Below are positions 34,277 to 39,918 of a DNA stretch of 39,918 nucleotides, one piece after another. Source of the stretch: Deltaproteobacteria bacterium (GTDB lineage: Bacteria; Myxococcota; Myxococcia; SLRQ01). How positions within the stretch are numbered: the stretch's first letter is position 1; the number at the start of each line of letters is the position of its first letter. The notes under the pieces were generated by a model. That model was not told the origin of the DNA. It searched no databases and saw only the letters and a list, made by a program, of their open reading frames with translations. Location of the stretch: contig SLRQ01000087.1 in NCBI GenBank assembly GCA_007130885.1, forward strand, positions 1 through 39,918, in the 5' to 3' direction. Position numbers and translations under genes: made by a program.

Positions 34277-36312
34277 GGTTCTTTCTCCCTGGACCACCAC
34301 GGAGTAGCCGGCTGCATGCGTTCGCTGTTGGTCCCACAATGAACGTGGCCACCACCGACGTGATAGACGTCCCAGCTATCAATCCAATTCACCTGCACGC
34401 CCAGCGGCGCGAGCCGTTCCTCCACGAGGTTCTCGAAGACGTCCACGCCGTCGATGACGGGGCCTTCCGGTCGCGGCATTCCGAATCTGCCCGCGTCCAG
34501 GCTCAAGCCGTTGACCATTCCCGGCTGGTATGCGGAGAGGCCGCCCCAGCCTCTGTCCGTGTAAAGAAAAGGTATGGGTACCAGGTCGTCGTCATCGAGC
34601 CCCATCTCCTGAATGAACACGTCTACTTGAGCCGCGACCTCCACGGCCGCCTTGGCGGTAGCGGCCATGACGTCGGGATCGTCAAGGACCTCACTTACGG
34701 TCACCGAGGCCGGCGTCGGCCACCAACCTCCCATCTGACTGCGACCCTCGAAGAGGAGGGCGTTGCCGCCGTTCATCTCATCTCGAACCTTCTCGAGGAT
34801 TTCGATGGCCTCCAACGGCTCGGAGTGGAGAAGCGAGAAGCCTCGTTCGGTCTCGGTCGGCACGAAGCTCACGGTCTCGTCCACATGCGCGACCGCGAGC
34901 CAGGAGGTATCTAGCCAGATGATCGGCTGCAGCCCCTGGGCTTCTATGACGCCGGTGAGGGTCGGATCGGGGCGGAAGTCGGGCAGCGCCTCTCCGCCGT
35001 GGCCCCGGTACACCCGGCCGAAGGGGTAGACCGATCCATCGGAGGCGATGTAGGGCGGTGTGGTCTCGGTGTTGCCGAAGGAGTCGAGAGAGTCGGCCTC
35101 CGATACTCGCTCGATGTGCTCGGCGATATGCGGATAGGATTGCTGGCTGCCGCTGCCGTAGAGGTAACGGACCACATCGTCCACGTCGACGTCCTCGAGG
35201 TCTATCGGCGCAAAGCCTTTGTCGGGATGGTACTTGGCCCGGCCTGCACGTTTAGGACCATGAAAGTGCGTATAGACCACGGCCCCGGCTTCCCGAAGCA
35301 GCGTGGGCATGGGCCGGTTCTCCATTTGAGCGAGCCGCCTGTAGACCGGCTCGAGCGAGCCGGGATAGTTGAGGTTCGCGCTCCTGAAGTAGACGCGCAT
35401 TACCCGCGGCCCATTGGGCCCCGGGATGGCCGTGTAGCCGATGAGCAAGTAGTCCTGCACCCAAGGGTCATCGATATCGAGTTCGGTGACGCCTTCTTGC
35501 AACTGTGCCTGGCGCACAGCCTCCTTCAAATCGCGTCGAAAATCGTCGTTGGAACGCCCGAGGTCGGCGACGAAGACCTCGGCGGCGGACTTCATGTGGT
35601 TTGGGAAGAGGAGCGGAGCCACATCCATATGGGCGCGGTCCTCTATGGGCTCGTCCCTGCCTGGAACGTTCACTGACAAGGTCAGCTCTACCCGGCCGCT
35701 CCACTTATCGGGCTCAACCCAGGATAGGCCCTCGACCGCGAACTCGACGCCTTGCGCCAGGTCATGAGCGTCTATGGCATCTCCAGGCTCGTAGAGGGTG
35801 AAGTCGGCGGCGTCCTCACCCGCGCCGGTGCGCCGCCGGTAGATGCGAAGACGGTCTTTGGACGCCTCATCGATGGTCAAGCTGCCGACGGCCTCCTCGG
35901 GCGCCTCCTCGCCGAGAGGATAGGTGCGTATGCGTGCCATTTGGGCCAGGTCGATCTCGTTGACCACGGCGTCGAGGCGCGCGTCATAGCAGACCTCCCT
36001 CTGGGCATCGGTCGTGGCTTCCGAACATCGACCGGACGCATCGTCCAGGTTGGGGAGGAAGAGGGCGCCGAACCCAGGCTCCGGATTGTGCCTATTATCG
36101 AGGTCTTTGGGGTCGTGGAAATCGATGACGCCGTTTCGGCTGGCGTCGACACCGAGGATGACGGGCAGACTCTTGAGTTCGAATGTGCCTCTTATGTCCG
36201 GTATCCACGGGAAATCCGGCTCCTCCCGGTGTTCCACGCTGCAAGCCGCGAGGAGCACTAGGAGCGTCAGGGCCGGAACCAAGCCTCCCCGGCGGGCAAG
36301 GTGGGCGAGCAT
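34273..36312 (-). CDS. Protein-arginine deiminase homologue, secreted lipoprotein
   Basis: A 679-residue lipoprotein (lipobox LLAAC, Cys24) whose mature part matches the protein-arginine deiminase (PAD) fold that converts peptidyl-Arg to citrulline. The middle-domain-like pattern LGVDASRNGVIDFHDPKD and GFGALFLPNLDD resembles the calcium-binding PAD_M region. Catalytic positions are all present: D287 (DPWVQDY), H476 and D478 (WLAVAHVDETVSFVP), and Cys659 (HVHCGTN), equal to PAD4 D350, H471, D473 and C645. There is no N-terminal cupredoxin-like domain. I start at ATG 36312 for the signal peptide; ATG 36351 is in frame. It is first gene of an operon with the HEAT protein. Its location makes it act in the periplasm or on the surface. 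Confidence 0.9.
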   Translation of the reverse strand: MLAHLARRGGLVPALTLLVLLAACSVEHREEPDFPWIPDIRGTFELKSLPVILGVDASRNGVIDFHDPKDLDNRHNPEPGFGALFLPNLDDASGRCSEATTDAQREVCYDARLDAVVNEIDLAQMARIRTYPLGEEAPEEAVGSLTIDEASKDRLRIYRRRTGAGEDAADFTLYEPGDAIDAHDLAQGVEFAVEGLSWVEPDKWSGRVELTLSVNVPGRDEPIEDRAHMDVAPLLFPNHMKSAAEVFVADLGRSNDDFRRDLKEAVRQAQLQEGVTELDIDDPWVQDYLLIGYTAIPGPNGPRVMRVYFRSANLNYPGSLEPVYRRLAQMENRPMPTLLREAGAVVYTHFHGPKRAGRAKYHPDKGFAPIDLEDVDVDDVVRYLYGSGSQQSYPHIAEHIERVSEADSLDSFGNTETTPPYIASDGSVYPFGRVYRGHGGEALPDFRPDPTLTGVIEAQGLQPIIWLDTSWLAVAHVDETVSFVPTETERGFSLLHSEPLEAIEILEKVRDEMNGGNALLFEGRSQMGGWWPTPASVTVSEVLDDPDVMAATAKAAVEVAAQVDVFIQEMGLDDDDLVPIPFLYTDRGWGGLSAYQPGMVNGLSLDAGRFGMPRPEGPVIDGVDVFENLVEERLAPLGVQVNWIDSWDVYHVGGGHVHCGTNSERMQPATPWWSREKEP

Positions 36313-36411
36313 ATTTGAGTGCGTTCGGAAGTAAATGATGGCGATCTCCATTTAGGCGGGGTCGCTCTCGAGCGGCTTTTCCTTTCCTGCAAAGTTACCA
36401 CGCTCGTATTC

Positions 36412-36427
36412 GTAAACCGAGGTTTAC
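36412..36427. promoter_or_regulatory. Operator-like dyad GTAAACC-GA-GGTTTAC
   Basis: A perfect 7-bp inverted repeat with a 2-base centre, AT-rich against a GC-rich background, lies 100 bases upstream of the deiminase start and 368 bases upstream of the symporter start. Such a site is typical for a dimeric repressor or activator. No regulator gene is adjacent. Confidence 0.45.
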
Positions 36428-36443
36428 TGGACAGATTGAGAAA

Positions 36444-36595
36444 CCCGTTCTCCCGTGCGCGGGGGCCCGTGCGCGGGGGCAGGCGCCTAGGCACGTCCAA
36501 CCCAAGTTGCTCCGCGCACCCGTTCTCCCGTGCGCGGGGGCAGGCGCAGGTACAAGCTCGCGGACGGCACCGAGGTTTCCCCGTTCTCCCGTGCG
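36444..36595. repeat. CCCGTTCTCCCGTGCG repeat, three copies
   Basis: A 23-base repeat (CCCGTTCTCCCGTGCG followed by CGGGGGC) lies at 36444-36466 and 36519-36541. A shorter copy of the first 16 bases lies at 36580-36595. The second half of copy 1 is duplicated directly after it. Each unit can form a small CCCG/CGGG stem. Non-coding and of unknown role. Confidence 0.85.
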
Positions 36596-36652
36596 ACCGT
36601 AGAGTGAGGTCCAGCGCCGTGCGGGATGCGAAGGGCCTTTCGTGTCAGGGGG

Positions 36653-36742
36653 CAAGGCGGCCGCGTCCGCGTGGATGAGCGATGCTCCGGGTTCGTCACC
36701 GTGTCCCAGCCGACAAGGCGGCCGCGTCCGCGTGGATGAGCG
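36653..36742. repeat. 29-bp direct repeat, two copies
   Basis: CAAGGCGGCCGCGTCCGCGT and the following nine bases occur at 36653-36681 and again, identical, at 36714-36742 (offset 61). The second copy ends about 50 bases before the symporter start, so it may affect its expression. Confidence 0.9.
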
Positions 36743-36794
36743 GGGTAGCCGCGGGAAATGGACATCGGCGCCCGAAGTGGTCTAGACCAGTTAC

Positions 36795-38225
36795 ATGCTC
36801 CGCATGAAGCTTCACTGGTGGATCTTGATTGGCATGGTGGTGGGGGCCCTCTGGGGCACCGCCATGAATATCGCCTACCTCGATGCTTTCGAGGCGGAGG
36901 CGCAGGCCGAGGTTCTCGGTGATCAATGGACCGAGGAGGAGGCGATAGCCGCCGCAAGGGAGGTGCAGGATCTGGTGCGCGGGAAGATCCGTGCCACCGC
37001 GCTGGGAGGACTCGCCTATGGCCTGGGGACGATCTTTCTGTCCTTGCTCATGATGGTGGTCATTCCCTTGGTCCTGTCCTCTTTGGTTTCGGGTGTGGCC
37101 GGAATGGGCAGCGCGAAGCGTCTGGGCCGGTTCGGCTGGAAAGCTGCTAGCTGGTATGTGTCCACCAGCCTGCTGGCGGTGCTCACGGGCCTGGTTTTGG
37201 TAAACGTGTTTCGACCCGGCCACGGCGTCGAGATGCCTCTGCCCGTTTCCTCCGGCGCTTCGGTAGAGGTCCCGGACTCCGGATGGGATCTCCTGCTTCG
37301 CTTCTTTCCGAGCAACCCCTTCCAGGCGGCCGCCGACTTCGACCTGATCCACGTGATCTTCTTCTCGATACTATTCGGTGTCTTTTTGTTGCAGGTGCCC
37401 GAGCGAGTGCGAGCTCCCGTCGTCTCCTTCTTCGAGGGCGCGTTCTCCGTGATGATGAAGATGACCCTGTTCATCATCAAGCTCGCGCCGGTGGGTATAG
37501 CCGCTCTAATCGCTCAGCTCGTGGCCCAGACGGGACCGGCCGTCTTTGTGGAGCTGGCAGGCTATGCCGGCACGGTCGCCGCCGCTCTGGCCGTTCATTT
37601 TTTTGTGACGTTGCCCCTGATTTTCTGGGTCGTAACACGCCGAAACCCATATAGAGTCATGAAGGCGATGAGCCCCGCGCTTCTAACGGGCTTTTCCACC
37701 GCTTCGAGCTCGGGGACGCTGCCTTTGACCATGCAGCGCCTCGAGGAAGGCGTCGGCGTCGGCAACCGAACCACCAGCTTCGTGCTTCCGCTGGGCGCTA
37801 CAATCAACATGGACGGCACCGCCCTCTACGAGTGCGTGGCCGTCCTGTTCGTCGCCAACGTATATGCCGCCGTCAACCCGGCTTTCACAATGACCTTGGG
37901 AACCCAGGTCACCGTGGTGCTGCTGGCATTGATCGTAAGCATTGGCGCCGCGGGCATACCTCACGCCGGCCTCGTCATGATGGTGATCATCTTCAAGGCG
38001 GTCGGGCTTCCCATCGAGCTGACAGCGCTGCTGTGGGCGGTGGACAGGCCGCTGGACATGTGCCGAACCATGGTGAACATCTGGAGCGACAGCATGGGCA
38101 CCTCCACCATAGCCATGACCGAGAACGACGTGGACATGGCCGTTCTCTTCGATGAACCCGAATCTTCCACCGCGGTCTTCCCCGGTGAGGAAAGGGAAGA
38201 AGACGTTGCGGCCGGCGGACGTTAG
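36795..38225 (+). CDS. Dicarboxylate/amino acid:cation symporter (DAACS, GltP/GltT-like)
   Basis: A 476-residue inner-membrane transporter of the SDF family that takes up glutamate, aspartate or C4-dicarboxylates with Na+ or H+. Hydrophobic helices run through the protein. The first reentrant hairpin has STASSSGTLPLTMQ, and TM7 has the conserved NMDGTALYE. Hairpin 2 has SIGAAGIPHAGLVMM, and TM8 ends VDRPLDMCRTMVNIWSDS with the substrate-binding Asp, Arg and Asn. A long hydrophilic loop (about 30-75) after TM1 and an acidic tail are extra. ATG 36795 or 36804 may be the start; no good ribosome-binding site is seen. It is divergent from the deiminase gene. Confidence 0.93.
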   Translation: MLRMKLHWWILIGMVVGALWGTAMNIAYLDAFEAEAQAEVLGDQWTEEEAIAAAREVQDLVRGKIRATALGGLAYGLGTIFLSLLMMVVIPLVLSSLVSGVAGMGSAKRLGRFGWKAASWYVSTSLLAVLTGLVLVNVFRPGHGVEMPLPVSSGASVEVPDSGWDLLLRFFPSNPFQAAADFDLIHVIFFSILFGVFLLQVPERVRAPVVSFFEGAFSVMMKMTLFIIKLAPVGIAALIAQLVAQTGPAVFVELAGYAGTVAAALAVHFFVTLPLIFWVVTRRNPYRVMKAMSPALLTGFSTASSSGTLPLTMQRLEEGVGVGNRTTSFVLPLGATINMDGTALYECVAVLFVANVYAAVNPAFTMTLGTQVTVVLLALIVSIGAAGIPHAGLVMMVIIFKAVGLPIELTALLWAVDRPLDMCRTMVNIWSDSMGTSTIAMTENDVDMAVLFDEPESSTAVFPGEEREEDVAAGGR

Positions 38226-38600
38226 GAGGGCGAAGCGCGAGGCGCCCCCAATACCGTCGATGGGCTCAGATTACGGTGTGGGGGCCATAATCAGTGGGCA
38301 GCAGAGCGGATGTACGGCCGAGCTTTCATGGAGGAGAAGCGCGCGGCGACGGCGTCAGCCCCGGGGTCATGAGATGAACCGAAGTCGGGAGGTGAAGCAG
38401 TATGCGGGGCTTATCCAGTCCGCGCGGAAGGGCGGACGTGGCAGAGACGAGGCGCCGGGGCCCGCGCGGTTGCGCGGTTGCGCGCATGCCGCCGCCGCCC
38501 ACCAAACCGCTCATAACCGCTTCCTTATTGCTCCGCGCGGACGGCGGACTTCCGCGCGCGCTGAATACAGGCACGACATCGTGCCCTACCAGGTTCCAGC

Positions 38601-38957
38601 GGCCAAAACTGCGAGGGTGAGCCCTCACCTTTGCGAAAATTGCTGCAAAACGGCCAAAACTGCGAGGGTGAGCCCTCACCTTTGCGGAAATTGCCGCGAA
38701 ACGGCCAAAACTGCGAGGGTGAGCCCTCACCTTTGCGGAAATTGCCGCGAAACGGCCAAAACTGCGAGGGTGAGCCCTCACCTTTGCGAAAATTGCCGCA
38801 AAACGGCCAAAACTGCGAGGGTGAGCCCTCACCTTTGCAAAAATTGCCGCAAAACGGCCAAAACTGCGAGGGTGAGCCCTCACCTTTGCGAAAATTGCCG
38901 CGAAACGGCCAAAACTGCGAGGGTGAGCCCTCACCTTTGCGAAAATTGCCGTGAAAG
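38601..38957. repeat. Seven tandem 51-bp repeats
   Basis: Units start at 38601, 38652, 38703, 38754, 38805, 38856 and 38907; a degenerate eighth begins at 38958. The first 34 bases of every unit (GGCCAAAACTGCGAGGGTGA, then GCCCTCACCTTTGC) are identical. All variation falls in the last 17 bases, and only at a few positions (GCGAAAA/GCGGAAA/GCAAAAA, CCGCAAAAC/CCGCGAAAC/CTGCAAAAC). Each unit carries the dyad GGTGAG-CC-CTCACC, and some also TTTGCGG/CCGC pairing. Non-coding as far as I can tell. Confidence 0.97.
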
Positions 38958-38988
38958 AGCCAAAATGGGGTTCCTCCATTCGTATGGC

Positions 38989-39039
38989 ACCTATTTTCGC
39001 GTACCTATTTTCGCACCGATTTTCGCACCGATTTTCTGC
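38989..39039. repeat. Four degenerate 12-mers (ACCTATTTTCGC type)
   Basis: ACCTATTTTCGC (38989), the same again (39003), ACCGATTTTCGC (39015) and ACCGATTTTCTGC (39027) lie in tandem 30 bases after the 51-bp array. The TTTTCGC core resembles the TTTGCG part of the 51-bp unit, so the two arrays may share an origin. Confidence 0.8.
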
Positions 39040-39181
39040 CAAGAACGGACTCGTACCGGTCCGAGTAGACCCACGCCGGCTCCATGCGCTTCACTCCTCG
39101 TCCAGGTCTCAACCTCGAACCCCGCCACGCGAACGAGATTCGACCCATATGGGTCCCGATCTCAGCCCCTGCCACGCCAAC

Positions 39182-39514
39182 GCGGTTCGCGAGCCGGCCG
39201 TTTTGCGAACGAGGACGTGGATGAAACGCCCCTAGCCCGTGAATCCCGAACGGCCGGGGGCATCGGTTTCGCCTAACGGGCTCCGCCCTTCGCCACCGCC
39301 AACTGAATTCGTTCGATGCCGTCAAATTGACGCTGGGCTCGTGGGTGCGCCGCGTTATTCGAAACCGAAGACCCCCGGCCTCTCACAGCGCTTGCATCTA
39401 TGAAGTCGCAGGTTAGCTGGCCGTCGGCATCGGTATTCTTCTTCGCCGTGCGCAAGCGCGAGCGGGTATCGCGAAACGTGGTTTCGCGGCACGCGATTCG
39501 CGAGACGGCCGTTT
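39182..39514. repeat. Dispersed 22-mer pair
   Basis: GCGGTTCGCGAGCCGGCCGT (39182-39203 with its last two bases) recurs with two changes at 39493-39514. Both are followed by a GACGTGG string. The first copy sits in a GTTCGC/GCGAAC inverted repeat. Confidence 0.6.
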
Positions 39515-39832
39515 CGTGGACGTGGACGGCTTATTTTGCGAACCCGCGGCGGCGCGGACAAAAGTAGGGATCCGCCCCGCATATTCGCCCCGCAAAACGC
39601 TTACGGGGACGGCCTTCCGCGACACTCCCGCAATCCGGCATGACTTACGAACTGTGCGACACCTTCGCTCGTCATCACGACCGCCAATGCCGTGCTCGCC
39701 TAGTGCCCCGTGCGAGGGACATGAACAGTCGCTCCGGCAAACCACTCGGTGTCAAACCACTCGGTGGTTGTACCACCCATGTCCTATGAGCTAGACTACT
39801 AGTCAGTCCCCGGGGGAACGGTTGGCTACTGC

Positions 39833-39859
39833 TTACGGGGACAGATAGGAGCCCCGTAA
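39833..39859. repeat. Inverted repeat TTACGGGG/CCCCGTAA
   Basis: A perfect 8-bp stem with an 11-base loop. The left arm with flanks (CTTACGGGGACA, 39832-39843) is the exact reverse complement of 605-616 in the first repeat block. CTTACGGGGAC also occurs at 39599-39609. This fits a dispersed, transposable-type repeat family. Confidence 0.75.
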
Positions 39860-39918
39860 TGAGCCGCGTCGTGCGCAATATGTCGTGCAGCAAGTCCGCC
39901 CCCCCCAACATGTAGGGC

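Larger units (their letters stand above)
36313..36794. promoter_or_regulatory. Divergent intergenic region deiminase / symporter, repeat-bearing
   Basis: No gene lies in these 482 bases between divergent starts. They hold a perfect 7-bp dyad (36412-36427), three copies of a 16- to 23-base GC-rich repeat beginning CCCGTTCTCCCGTGCG (36444, 36519, 36580), and a 29-bp direct repeat (36653 and 36714). Both promoters must be here, but no convincing -35/-10 pair is seen. Confidence 0.5.
38226..39918. other. Long repeat-rich region without a convincing gene
   Basis: No recognisable protein, RNA gene or transposase is seen in 1.7 kb. The first 370 bases hold a weak GGGCG/CGCCC hairpin (38228-38247) and GC-rich inverted repeats such as GTCCGC/GCGGAC near 38420. 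A seven-unit 51-bp tandem array (38601-38957) and a 12-mer array (38989-39039) follow. Then come a 22-mer pair (39182, 39493), a duplicated CAAACCACTCGGTG segment (about 39738) and an inverted repeat at 39833-39859. Several frames stay open only because 51 is a multiple of three. Confidence 0.6.

Noticed and set aside
38228..38247. GGGCG/CGCCC hairpin after the symporter as a terminator
   Set aside because: Short stem and no T-run behind it.
38601..38957. CRISPR array (34-base constant part and 17-base variable part)
   Set aside because: The variable parts are nearly identical to each other and too short for spacers, there is no cas gene, and the period is an ordinary tandem repeat.
38326..39042. 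Long open frames on both strands across the 51-bp array (up to 238 and 374 codons)
   Set aside because: 51 is a multiple of three, so any stop-free unit keeps several frames open. The products are 17-residue repeats without a start signal or known family, and the plus frame overlaps the end of the symporter gene.

Overview
The window reads as a GC-rich bacterial chromosome segment, most likely from Myxococcota or a related deltaproteobacterial lineage. The basis is indirect. There are several secreted lipoproteins with Asp/Glu-rich, Cys-rich or Asp-Pro repeat regions, a secreted HEAT-repeat protein, a fused formiminotransferase-cyclodeaminase, an RpoH-type sigma factor with an RpoH box, and many dense blocks of overlapping genes. 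No rRNA, tRNA, CRISPR array, intact transposase or phage gene was seen.

Layout. 1-742 is a non-coding, repeat-rich block with a duplicated 110-bp unit and four exact copies of a 20-mer. 743-1856 holds small genes and an apparent HNH-endonuclease remnant. 1853-5729 (minus) holds a large modular EGF/Cys-module lipoprotein and, upstream of it, rpoH. A DEAD-box RNA helicase follows on plus (6039-7928), then an Asp-Pro repeat lipoprotein with a C-terminal CSPGFW-type domain (8258-9286), closed by a clear intrinsic terminator. ftcD (minus) and pfkB (plus) diverge at about 11.1 kb.

12219-18101 (minus) is the most unusual part. It is a tightly coupled run: asparagine-synthetase-like protein, acyl carrier protein, NAD-synthetase-like ligase, and two alpha/beta hydrolases of the kind found in exosortase A/PEP-CTERM loci, with an SDR just downstream. 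The first three coding junctions overlap by 4-8 nt and the hydrolase pair overlaps by 1 nt. The AsnB-like protein has lost its glutaminase nucleophile (Cys to Ser) and other glutamine-site residues but keeps its ATP-pyrophosphatase motifs. Both hydrolases have a non-serine residue at the nucleophile elbow. No exosortase, adenylating acyl-ligase or glycosyltransferase is present in the window. I infer an ammonia-dependent amide-forming pathway acting on a carrier-bound or surface-glycan intermediate.

An M23 peptidase (18325-19833, minus) diverges from a four-gene plus-strand block: histidine kinase, OmpR-family regulator, CNNM/CBS transporter-type protein, and a Gpt2/Sct1-like acyltransferase (20005-24769). 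Next come a DUF2795-like small protein, an APH-like/P-loop kinase fusion, methionine aminopeptidase and an alpha/beta-hydrolase lipoprotein. A minus-strand run follows (29866-33086: STAS-like protein, amidohydrolase, unknown 425-residue protein). A two-gene operon (33260-36312) then encodes a secreted protein-arginine deiminase homologue and a periplasmic HEAT-repeat protein. A divergent DAACS-type symporter ends at 38225.

The last 1.7 kb (38226-39918) has no convincing gene. It holds a seven-unit 51-bp tandem array, smaller repeats and inverted repeats. One short motif (TGTCCCCGTAAG) is shared with the repeat block at the start of the window.
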